Of a stretch of DNA of 64,000 bases, positions 44,306-52,099 are shown in pieces. The position numbers were made by a program, and so were the translations under genes. The notes beneath the pieces were generated by a model, which searched no databases, was not told the DNA's origin, and saw only the letters and a list, made by a program, of their open reading frames with translations. How positions within the stretch are numbered: position 1 is the stretch's first letter; the number at the start of each line of letters is the position of its first letter. This DNA is from a virus: positions 80,908 through 144,907 of the IMG/VR virus record IMGVR_UViG_3300027708_000026. The stretch is one strand, 5' to 3'.

Positions 44306-44989
44306 ATGAGAATTACCGATTTTATTAGTTATAACGACAGTCTAAATCCCAAGCTATGGGACGATAGTCATTTAAAAGAACCTGTTAGGGATGCCCTTTT
44401 GCGCATTGCCGCAGACTTTAAAGAATTCATCGATGTACCTTTTGACATAGTTGATGTTGTGATAACTGGCGGAAATGCCAATTATAATTACACAGAGCAT
44501 AGCGATATAGACCTGCATCTTATCGCCGATTTTGGATCAGTTACTTGTGATCGAGAAGCTGCCGAATTATTTGATACCAAAAGACATCTTTATAAAAAAA
44601 CATACGATGTTAACATATATGGAATTCCTGTAGAACTGTATGTTGAGGACAAGGATCATCCGGCAGTAAGCAGCGGTAGTTATAGCATACTTCACGACAA
44701 ATGGATGTCTGTACCAAATCCAGATCTTCCCGACTATGACGAAGATACTGTCGAAGAAATGGCAGAAGTATGGAAGGGTGTACTAGATCATGCTATGGAT
44801 ACTGAATCGTTGGATGCATGTAGGACCGCAGTTGATCTCTTGAGGAAATATAGAAAATTGGGGCTTGGAACAGATCAAGGAGAATTTAGTGTGCCTAACC
44901 TAGTGTATAAAAGTTTGCGCAATGACCATACGCTGGGCAACATCACTGAATTCATCGATCAATTACATGATCGAGAACTCAGCATTTAA
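44306..44989 (+). CDS. Nucleotidyltransferase-fold protein
   Basis: 227 residues. The Pol beta-type core shows in VVITGGNANYNYTEHSDIDL: Gly55-Gly56 followed by Asp67-x-Asp69, then a strand VELYVEDKDHPAVSSG with a possible third acidic residue. The first residues MRITDFISYNDSLNPKLW match a phage-type opening. C-terminal helices (CRTAVDLLRKYRKLGLGTDQ) follow. The family transfers a nucleotide to proteins, RNA or small molecules; the acceptor is unknown here. Some phage enzymes of this fold act on host factors. Its late promoter puts it among late genes. Confidence 0.7.
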   Translation: MRITDFISYNDSLNPKLWDDSHLKEPVRDALLRIAADFKEFIDVPFDIVDVVITGGNANYNYTEHSDIDLHLIADFGSVTCDREAAELFDTKRHLYKKTYDVNIYGIPVELYVEDKDHPAVSSGSYSILHDKWMSVPNPDLPDYDEDTVEEMAEVWKGVLDHAMDTESLDACRTAVDLLRKYRKLGLGTDQGEFSVPNLVYKSLRNDHTLGNITEFIDQLHDRELSI

Positions 44990-45234
44990 TTACTTACATC
45001 AGAAATAACTGCGGTGGAGGTTTCTTTGTCGATGGACATGTATCCACTACACGCAAAGTTCCAATCATCATTACCCTGTCCATCTCCGGTAGTTTCATCG
45101 TTAACTGGCACTGTAATTTTGATATGTTTGAGAATATACTCGCGCCCGTTTTCAAAAACTCGCCAAACATGATCTTTAGAGCCGCGTCCTGGCTGACCGC
45201 GACTTTTGTTGAATCTAATATGGTACTTGTTCAT
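44986..45234 (-). CDS. Conserved small T4-like phage protein
   Basis: 82 residues, starting MNKYHIRFNKSRGQPGRGSK with DHVWRVFENGREYILKHIKI and NFACSGYMSIDKETSTAVIS. This small beta protein is highly conserved in T4-like cyanophages, always with NKSRGQPGRG near the start. Function unknown; the basic N-terminus may bind nucleic acid. It is third in a minus-strand run with the 2OG oxygenase, and convergent (four-base overlap) with the nucleotidyltransferase. Confidence 0.7.
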   Translation of the reverse strand: MNKYHIRFNKSRGQPGRGSKDHVWRVFENGREYILKHIKITVPVNDETTGDGQGNDDWNFACSGYMSIDKETSTAVISDVSN

Positions 45235-45235
45235 A

Positions 45236-45997
45236 TTATACTATAATTGGGCCATTTTCAGCATTAGTGGGTGCAGCTTGCTGTTGCGGAGGAGTTTGCC
45301 CGACACCCAGTGTAAAGTGTATAAACCTAATGGGTTTGGCAGATGCATGACGACTAAACGAATGTGGTATCCATGAATTGGCAAAAAACAGTAGTCCGGG
45401 TTCCGGCGTAAAGTTGATACTGTTACTGGCATAAGTCACATTGGCCATGTTAGCCTCTGGCAGATTAATCTGCTTTTTAGCAGGTCTCGGATCGTTGATT
45501 ACGACTTTCGAACAATCGGCTGGCGTATCTAGGAAATAAAATCCCACCAACTGCGCTCCAAAACCATGAACATGTTCGTCCATGGCACTATGCCTGTGAT
45601 GTTCTTGACACCACATCTCCATAAAGAATACATTTTTATTGGTCATATCGGAACCCTGAGATTGCAATATATTCCAACCAGTCGCACCTACATAGTTTGC
45701 AAAGTCTGCTATTCTAGGATCGTTGAATAAATTTTCAGTTTGATACAATGGATAAATCGGATCTAATTTTGGCTGTTCTTTTTTTCTTTTGGTCAGCATA
45801 TCCATAGATATAGATTTGACTGTGTGTAGAAATTCAGGCTTTTTAATCGTATATATTGTGCTGGGAAAATACGAAAACACTTCTAACTGATTTTCCGGCT
45901 TAGCTTGGGGCTCCGACGAATTTCCAACAATAGTCGGGTTATCTGATAATTCGATTCCCGAGCTCCCTACAATCACAGGGTTATTTTCTGTATTCAT
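45236..45997 (-). CDS. 2OG-Fe(II) oxygenase
   Basis: 253 residues. Family marks: FFMEMWCQEHHRHSAMDEHV with the metal His142/His144 (EHVHGFGAQLVGFYFLDTPA), the NFTPEPGLLFFANSWIPHSF strand with the distal His212, and an Arg at 219 or 224 (RHASAKPIRFIHFTLG) for the 2-oxoglutarate carboxylate. This is the TIGR02466-like group common in T4-like cyanophages; substrates are unknown, with proteins and DNA both proposed. The first 30 residues carry two NP.IVG repeats absent from most relatives. It is between two conserved genes on the minus strand under one late promoter (46505-46510). Confidence 0.8.
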   Translation of the reverse strand: MNTENNPVIVGSSGIELSDNPTIVGNSSEPQAKPENQLEVFSYFPSTIYTIKKPEFLHTVKSISMDMLTKRKKEQPKLDPIYPLYQTENLFNDPRIADFANYVGATGWNILQSQGSDMTNKNVFFMEMWCQEHHRHSAMDEHVHGFGAQLVGFYFLDTPADCSKVVINDPRPAKKQINLPEANMANVTYASNSINFTPEPGLLFFANSWIPHSFSRHASAKPIRFIHFTLGVGQTPPQQQAAPTNAENGPIIV

Positions 45998-46005
45998 ATG
46001 TTCCT

Positions 46006-46479
46006 TTAAATTATTAGATCACCGTCTTCATCTACTCGGGGCATCATAGGCCAAGCTACATTAAACGGATCACTAGTATCTAAAGAGTTTAACAAATTTG
46101 AATAAGTTTGCCAAGCATTTTGGACATCTCCGGTAGTATTTTCAATGCGATCAGTTGCAAATAATTTTAATGATTCTAACTGTTCAGCTACTGATTTTTT
46201 CCGTGCTTTTGTAGTAACTCGCTTCTCATCATCATCCATTTCCCTAACGGTCCAGGTATCTTCATATACTCCATCACTGGCTAGTTCATAAGTGCATATA
46301 GGCACTTGAAAATTGCCCACTGGCATGACATCCGGGCCAGGCTGCTGGTGTCTTCGAAATCGTGCGAGGTTGGCGGGTAGATTATTCAAATCTATCCCGG
46401 GCCAGGCTTGTAGTACATTATCCTCCAAAAGTGGATGTTGCCAGGGTTGTCCATCTTGCATTTGTATATATAAGTTCAT
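46006..46479 (-). CDS. Probable fibre-associated or fibre-assembly protein
   Basis: 157 residues. It begins MNLYIQMQDGQPWQHPLLED, continues with a YELASDGVYEDTWTVREMDD segment and ends in a helical part (AEQLESLKLFATDRIENTTG) with VNSLD-like turns. The opening (...DGQP..HP....N) and (GVY.D.W.VR.M...E) are shared by proteins encoded near fibre genes in aquatic T4-like phages. A helper or linker for the giant adhesins upstream is suggested by proximity. TTAAAGGAGATC gives a strong ribosome site. Confidence 0.6.
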   Translation of the reverse strand: MNLYIQMQDGQPWQHPLLEDNVLQAWPGIDLNNLPANLARFRRHQQPGPDVMPVGNFQVPICTYELASDGVYEDTWTVREMDDDEKRVTTKARKKSVAEQLESLKLFATDRIENTTGDVQNAWQTYSNLLNSLDTSDPFNVAWPMMPRVDEDGDLII

Positions 46480-46504
46480 AAATATGATCTCCTTTAATTA
46501 AGTG

Positions 46505-46510
46505 TATTTA
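46505..46510 (-). promoter_or_regulatory. Late promoter for the 46479-44986 minus-strand run
   Basis: Reverse-strand TAAATA in ATTAAATACA, about 25 bases before the ATG at 46479, with an AAGGAGATC ribosome site between. Confidence 0.6.
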
Positions 46511-46524
46511 ATATTTCACCGGAT

Positions 46525-46543
46525 CCTAGATAAAAGATCTAGG
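46525..46543 (-). terminator. Palindromic hairpin after the adhesin operon
   Basis: Perfect seven-pair arms CCTAGAT/ATCTAGG with a five-base loop, 12 bases beyond the stop of the adhesin gene. There is no T run, so it is a weak terminator or an RNA-processing or stability hairpin. Confidence 0.45.
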
Positions 46544-46554
46544 GTCGTTGTATT

Positions 46555-49500
46555 TTAGAGGTTGCTCGAAGGCCCTGTTAGTGTGCTTGGGAAAGTTCGT
46601 ATATTGCCCGGCCAGATGATTCGAACAGCGCCGCCGCCGGCTTGCGCAATCGTGGCCCCGCCGCCGCCTACTATGACTGCATAAGAAGTACCCGGGGATA
46701 CATTATAATTATTCAGGTATCCTAAGCCTCCACCGCCGCCACCAGAACTGGCTCGAGGCCCGTTGGAGCCGCTGCCCCCGCCATAAGCGCCACCCAATCT
46801 GTCGCTGTCCGATGCAGTGGCACCACCTGATCCGCCGCCGCCACCACTGCCAGTACCAGAATAGCTAGAAGTTCCGCCAGCACCGGAACTGCCCTGACCG
46901 TAAACACCAACGCCGCCGCCACCGCCGTGATTGAGCGTATATTTAAAGCCACCACCACCACCAGCTCCACCAGTTCCAGCTGCACCATCAGCAGCATATA
47001 CACCAGAACTATTTGATCCAGTACCACCAGCACCACCGGCGCCGCTATATCCACCAGCGCCACCACCACCACCAGAGCCAGCGCTATTGTTGCCACTACC
47101 ACCGGCACCACCATATCCGCCACCGGTACCTGCATAGTCGCCACCAGCCCCACCGGCGTAACAATATACATATCCAGTACCTCTTCCACCGCCACCACCT
47201 CTAACAAGACTGGAGTTAATAAAGTAACTTTGGGAGCCGCCGGCACCCTGCGTACATCCGGCTGCATCGCCTCCGCCACCACCAACTGCTACTACACTGA
47301 CTGATGTGACATTTGCTGGTGCGATCCAAGAGAATGTGCCAGGAGTAGTATACAAATTCTCCCCGCTAGCAACTAGGGTTGTAACCTGTGTAGTTATACT
47401 GGCAGTACTAATACCGTAGACACTATTAGCATAAACAGATACTGTATATGTAGTTCGGGGAGTTAATCCCAATATTAGTATAATTCCAACCGATGCGGTA
47501 GTTGCACTGATACTAGTGGTGCCAGTCGTTGCCACTGCTGTGTAACTGGTTATAGGAGTAATATAATAAGACGATGGAGGTGCTGTAAAGTTTACAGTAA
47601 TACCCGTGCCGCTAGAAGCCACTGCTGAACTTAGTATAGGTGCTCCTGGTACATATGTGTTACTTATTGTTAATGCGTCAGTATCGTAACCCTGGGCCAC
47701 ATTGGTACTTGGGAATGACCTAACCTGACCGGGCCATACAACACGAACTGCGCCCTTACCACCCGCTGTATTAGTATTGGCACCACCGGCACCTACAACT
47801 ACTGTATAAGAATCTCCTGCTGTGACTGATACGTTGTTTACATAGGCCAACGCGCCGCCGCCACCGCCTGGCATAGATCCGCCACTTATAAAGGATGCAC
47901 CGCCACCTCCCCCAAAGAATCCGCCAAATCCGCCTACATTTGAAACAAATCCATTACCATATCCCCCTATGGTGCCGTTACTTCCGCCAGTACCTGGTCC
48001 GGCAGATGCAACGCCACCAGTGCCGTTACCGCATTTCCCAAACAGTCCGACACCCCCGCCACCCCCGCCTACACCAGGCTGGCCGCGTCCACCACCACCA
48101 CCACCGCCAGTGGAAGCAGCTCCGTCATTACCTGCGCCACCACCACCTGCGCCGCCAGCAGCAGTATATCCACCTGCGCCACCGCCACCGCCACTCTGGC
48201 CGGAACAACCTGCGCCACCGCCACCGCCACCAGAAAACCCCGTACCAGCAATGACTGATCCGCCAGTTTGTCCAGAACCGCCGCCGGCTGATACGTGTAC
48301 AGTATTTGGCAATGCTGCCATCGTAAAACTACTGGCCCCGCCGTTGTTATTATTCCCATCTAATCCGCGCCCTGAACTTCCACCGCCAACGCTTATTACA
48401 CTGACTGCGGTAACATTTGCAGGTACAACCAAAGTATATGTTCCGGGAATCGTATATGCTATACTTGAGCTGGCCACATATGTAGTAGTCGATATACTGT
48501 TGCTGGATGTGCTATTGCCATATACACTAGTAGCATAAACAGATACCGTGTAATTAGTGAGTGGAGTTAATCCCGATATCAATACAGTTCCAGATGATGC
48601 GGTAGTTGTAGTGATACTAGTAGTTCCAGCGGTTGCTACTGCTGTATAACTGGTTATAGGGGTGATATAATAAGGTGATCCTGCTGAGAAATTAATCAAG
48701 ATCGATGTACCATTGGATGCCACTGCTGAATTTAATGTAGGCGGCCTTGGCACATATGTGCTACTTACTGTTAATGCGTCAGTATCGTAACCCTGGGCCA
48801 CATTGGTACTTGGGAATGATCTAAATTGTCCAGGCCATACTATGCGAACTCCTCCGTTACCGCCAGCATGGTCAGGGACTGTGCCGCCAACACCGACAAC
48901 CACTGTATAGGATGCCCCGGGTGTGACTGATATATTATTTGCATAAGCAAGACCGCCACCACCGCCAGCGGCTGCATTATTACCGGGTACATATGACCCG
49001 CCACCGCCACCGCCAAATAATCCACCAAAACCTCCGGTGCCGCTACCAGTGAGATTAAAGTTAGCATATCCGCCAGTAACTCCACAACTTCCGCCTGTAC
49101 CTGGACTTGGTGGCGTGGGCGAATAGACACCGCCCGCGCCGTTACCGCATTTTCCAAAAAGTCCGACACCTCCGCCGCCGCCGCCACCAGAATTTGCACT
49201 AGTAAGGCCACCGCCACCTCCACCACCGCCACCGCCGGTAGAAGCAGCTCCATTAGCACCATGTGCGCCGCCAGTGCCGCCAGCTGCTGTATATCCACCT
49301 GCACCGCCACCACCGCCTTGTTGGGCCGACGACGCCGCTGCCCCGCCAGCGCCGCCAGCAAATCCTGTACCTGCAATGACTGACCCCCCCGTTACTCCAG
49401 AACCACCACTAGCTGATACATGTACTGTATTTGGCAATGCCACCATTGTGAAACTGCTGGCCCCGCCGAGAGCAGTATTATTGCACCTAGACGTGCCCGA

Positions 49501-52065
49501 TGCGCCACCGCCTACTGCTACAACACTAACTGAGGTAACATTTGTGGGCACTACCCAACTATATGTTCCGGGAATTACATATGCTGCGCTGCCGCTGGCT
49601 ACAGCAGTGGTAGTTGATAGACTACTGCTGGATGTGCTATTGCCATATAAATTTGTAGCGTATACAGAGAATGAATAAGAGGTAACCGGAGTTAGTCCCC
49701 TTACGAGGATACTGCCTGACCCAGATGTAGAAGTCGTGCTACGGTAATTTCCATCCGAAGATATTGCAGTATAGCTAGTTATTACATCACCGCCGACATA
49801 AGTAGGTGCTGTATAGGTAATAGCGATCGCAGTGCCACTAGTAGCGGAAATTCCAGTTATCGTAGGTGCATTTGGAACAAATTGACTGCTAGTTGAGTTT
49901 GCGTAACAAACAACTGCTGTCGAAGGGAAAGATCTTATTTGTCCGGGCCATACTATACGTACCCCGCCGTTACCACCGGTACCGCCAACATAAACACCAG
50001 AGGAATCACCTGCGCCGCCCGCACCTACGACTACTGTATAACTTTGGGCCGCATTAACTGTATAGTTATTAACATATGCTAGGCCGCCGCCTGCCCCGCC
50101 TGCACCACTATTGTTTGATCCACTGACAGCACCTCCCCCGCCTCCTCCAAAAACACCACCATACCCTTTTGTTCCTACTTGTCTCCCAGGTGTTCCTCCA
50201 GACCCGCCACCGCCACTTGGATCACACACTGCACCGGTGCTACCGGTAACTCCGTTTGAGCCTAGACCAAACAGTCCAACTCCGCCACCGCCACCTTTTT
50301 CTCCAACAGCATTAATGGCACCGCCAGCACCAGAACCGCCGCAGCCTGCGGCACGGCCAGCACCGCCACCTGTACCAGTATAGCCGCCAGCACCGCCACC
50401 CCGAGCGCTGGCGTCTGCGCCGCCAGTGCCACCTGCAAATGCCACGGCGGTATTGCCTGTTCCTGATCTACCAGTACCACCGGTACCGCCTGTATAATTT
50501 GAAGTTCCTGGAAGACCGCCATATGCACGGACAACACATGTGGCTGCAAAATAACTCGAGCCGCCTGCGACGCCTGCATAACAACTTCCATTGACACTAT
50601 TGCCAAAAGTGCCACCTCCACCACCACCTACAGTGACTACACTGACTGAGGTAACTCCGGCAGGTGTAACCCAACTGTAAGTCCCGGGGAATTTATATAT
50701 ATTCGAACCCGGAGATGCATAGGTTGTGATAACAGACGATGTACTACTAACATCACCATCGCCTACGAGATTTGTTCCATATGCCTGGAATGTATAAGAA
50801 GTTAACGGACTTAAATTTGATGCAGTTACTGAGACATATACATCAAACGGTTGAACAGTACTAGTAGTCGCACCGCTAACTGTGACGCTACGTGCATAGT
50901 AACTGTTGTCTACTATGCTAGTGGCATTTTGTAAAGTTAACATAGTCACTGTGGTTGCCGAGATGATAGCACTGATGTTAGTGCTGTTAGTTTGTGTAGT
51001 TGACAACGGTGCAGTTGGTGGAGTAAAAGCGCCTGTATAAACTGCTAGATATCTAGCAATGCGTAGATTGCTTATATAACCATTGAACCAAGTCGTATTA
51101 TATCCAGGGTTTTCAGTACCGATGTACAAATATTGTTCGTACATGTCATTCGAATATGTTCCGGATACGGCACTGGTGCCATTTACATATAATGTAACTG
51201 TTGATCCGACGCGGACAGCAGCCACGTGATACCAAGCATTAGCAGCATATGTATTAGCAGATACCATGACCCCAGGCGAACTTTGCCCTGATGATGAGTA
51301 AAAAAATTCAAACTTACTGGCCACAGCTCTACCATAAGAAATCTTCATGCCGTGATCGCCACCGAGATTTTGTGTCCAGTTGCCCAGCATCGATCCGTTG
51401 GTGGTGGCAAGAGGATACACCCACATTTCAATGGTAAAATCTGTAGTGCCAACTAGGGGATTTGGGGTGGTTGAGAATGAAAGATAGGAGCTGCTGCCAT
51501 TGAAATATCCAGAGTAACTGGTAGTGGGCAGCGTGGTAGTGGTGCCTGCTAGTGCGCCATTGGCTAATACTGAATACGAGTATGCTGGAATGACACTGGT
51601 ACCGGGTAGAAACCTGACCAAAGCCGACGGCGTCGATGTGACATTAGTCGAAGTTATTATGGCCGATATCGATGTTGGTGCTGTAGGTACCGCATAACTG
51701 GATAACATGATAGGGGACGAGTATGTACCATAGACAACATTGCTGGCAGTACTGAGTAAACTGTTACCGGCAAAGTTGGTGGCATACATGTTGAACACAT
51801 AATATGTACTCGAGCTCAATCCTGGGATGACGACGGTGTTAGTGCTTACAGATACTGTGGCGGTAAATCCTGCAGGATTGCTGACTGCTGTATAAGTTAA
51901 TATAGGACCGCTGCCCGAATAATTTGGCGCAGTAAATTTCAAACTAACTGTGTTAGTGGCCGTAGTAGTCCACGTTGCAGTTAATGCCGTAGGAGCATCG
52001 GGCACATAGTTGGCCGTGAACCGCACAAATCCTGTTATTTTGACGCCGCCTTGAATTATTGTCAT
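46555..52065 (-). CDS. Giant adhesin: FN3, LamG and four glycine-rich modules
   Basis: 1836 residues. Order: an FN3 (about 24-112), a second FN3 interrupted by a LamG-like domain (about bases 51520-50860; FTIEMWVYPLATTN, WYHVAAVRVGSTVTLYVNGT, NGYISNLRIARYLAVYTG), then four units of FN3 plus glycine-rich domain. Each glycine-rich domain opens with PGTYSWV.P..VTSVSVV.VG and closes with VRIVWPG..RSFPST. A perfect 50-base direct repeat at 47669-47718 and 48770-48819 shows a recent 1.1-kb duplication. The likely role is receptor binding (inference by analogy to polyglycine adhesins). Its late promoter is six bases from the ATG, so the transcript would be leaderless. Confidence 0.8.
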   Translation of the reverse strand: MTIIQGGVKITGFVRFTANYVPDAPTALTATWTTTATNTVSLKFTAPNYSGSGPILTYTAVSNPAGFTATVSVSTNTVVIPGLSSSTYYVFNMYATNFAGNSLLSTASNVVYGTYSSPIMLSSYAVPTAPTSISAIITSTNVTSTPSALVRFLPGTSVIPAYSYSVLANGALAGTTTTLPTTSYSGYFNGSSSYLSFSTTPNPLVGTTDFTIEMWVYPLATTNGSMLGNWTQNLGGDHGMKISYGRAVASKFEFFYSSSGQSSPGVMVSANTYAANAWYHVAAVRVGSTVTLYVNGTSAVSGTYSNDMYEQYLYIGTENPGYNTTWFNGYISNLRIARYLAVYTGAFTPPTAPLSTTQTNSTNISAIISATTVTMLTLQNATSIVDNSYYARSVTVSGATTSTVQPFDVYVSVTASNLSPLTSYTFQAYGTNLVGDGDVSSTSSVITTYASPGSNIYKFPGTYSWVTPAGVTSVSVVTVGGGGGGTFGNSVNGSCYAGVAGGSSYFAATCVVRAYGGLPGTSNYTGGTGGTGRSGTGNTAVAFAGGTGGADASARGGGAGGYTGTGGGAGRAAGCGGSGAGGAINAVGEKGGGGGVGLFGLGSNGVTGSTGAVCDPSGGGGSGGTPGRQVGTKGYGGVFGGGGGGAVSGSNNSGAGGAGGGLAYVNNYTVNAAQSYTVVVGAGGAGDSSGVYVGGTGGNGGVRIVWPGQIRSFPSTAVVCYANSTSSQFVPNAPTITGISATSGTAIAITYTAPTYVGGDVITSYTAISSDGNYRSTTSTSGSGSILVRGLTPVTSYSFSVYATNLYGNSTSSSSLSTTTAVASGSAAYVIPGTYSWVVPTNVTSVSVVAVGGGASGTSRCNNTALGGASSFTMVALPNTVHVSASGGSGVTGGSVIAGTGFAGGAGGAAASSAQQGGGGGAGGYTAAGGTGGAHGANGAASTGGGGGGGGGGLTSANSGGGGGGGVGLFGKCGNGAGGVYSPTPPSPGTGGSCGVTGGYANFNLTGSGTGGFGGLFGGGGGGSYVPGNNAAAGGGGGLAYANNISVTPGASYTVVVGVGGTVPDHAGGNGGVRIVWPGQFRSFPSTNVAQGYDTDALTVSSTYVPRPPTLNSAVASNGTSILINFSAGSPYYITPITSYTAVATAGTTSITTTTASSGTVLISGLTPLTNYTVSVYATSVYGNSTSSNSISTTTYVASSSIAYTIPGTYTLVVPANVTAVSVISVGGGSSGRGLDGNNNNGGASSFTMAALPNTVHVSAGGGSGQTGGSVIAGTGFSGGGGGGAGCSGQSGGGGGAGGYTAAGGAGGGGAGNDGAASTGGGGGGGRGQPGVGGGGGGVGLFGKCGNGTGGVASAGPGTGGSNGTIGGYGNGFVSNVGGFGGFFGGGGGASFISGGSMPGGGGGALAYVNNVSVTAGDSYTVVVGAGGANTNTAGGKGAVRVVWPGQVRSFPSTNVAQGYDTDALTISNTYVPGAPILSSAVASSGTGITVNFTAPPSSYYITPITSYTAVATTGTTSISATTASVGIILILGLTPRTTYTVSVYANSVYGISTASITTQVTTLVASGENLYTTPGTFSWIAPANVTSVSVVAVGGGGGDAAGCTQGAGGSQSYFINSSLVRGGGGGRGTGYVYCYAGGAGGDYAGTGGGYGGAGGSGNNSAGSGGGGGAGGYSGAGGAGGTGSNSSGVYAADGAAGTGGAGGGGGFKYTLNHGGGGGVGVYGQGSSGAGGTSSYSGTGSGGGGGSGGATASDSDRLGGAYGGGSGSNGPRASSGGGGGGLGYLNNYNVSPGTSYAVIVGGGGATIAQAGGGAVRIIWPGNIRTFPSTLTGPSSNL
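47669..48819 (-). repeat. 1.1-kb tandem duplication of an FN3 plus glycine-rich unit
   Basis: Bases 47669-47718 and 48770-48819 are identical over 50 positions, 1101 apart (a multiple of three, so in frame). The flanking units are similar along their length (TYVP..P.L.SAVAS.GT, YYITPITSYTAVAT, SFPSTNVAQGYDTDALT). Confidence 0.85.
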
Positions 52066-52071
52066 TTGCTT

Positions 52072-52077
52072 TATTTA
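52072..52077 (-). promoter_or_regulatory. Late promoter for the 1836-residue adhesin, leaderless spacing
   Basis: Reverse-strand TAAATA in TAATAAATAAAG, six bases before the ATG at 52065. Confidence 0.65.
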
Positions 52078-52099
52078 TTAGTTGATAAATCTCTAATTT

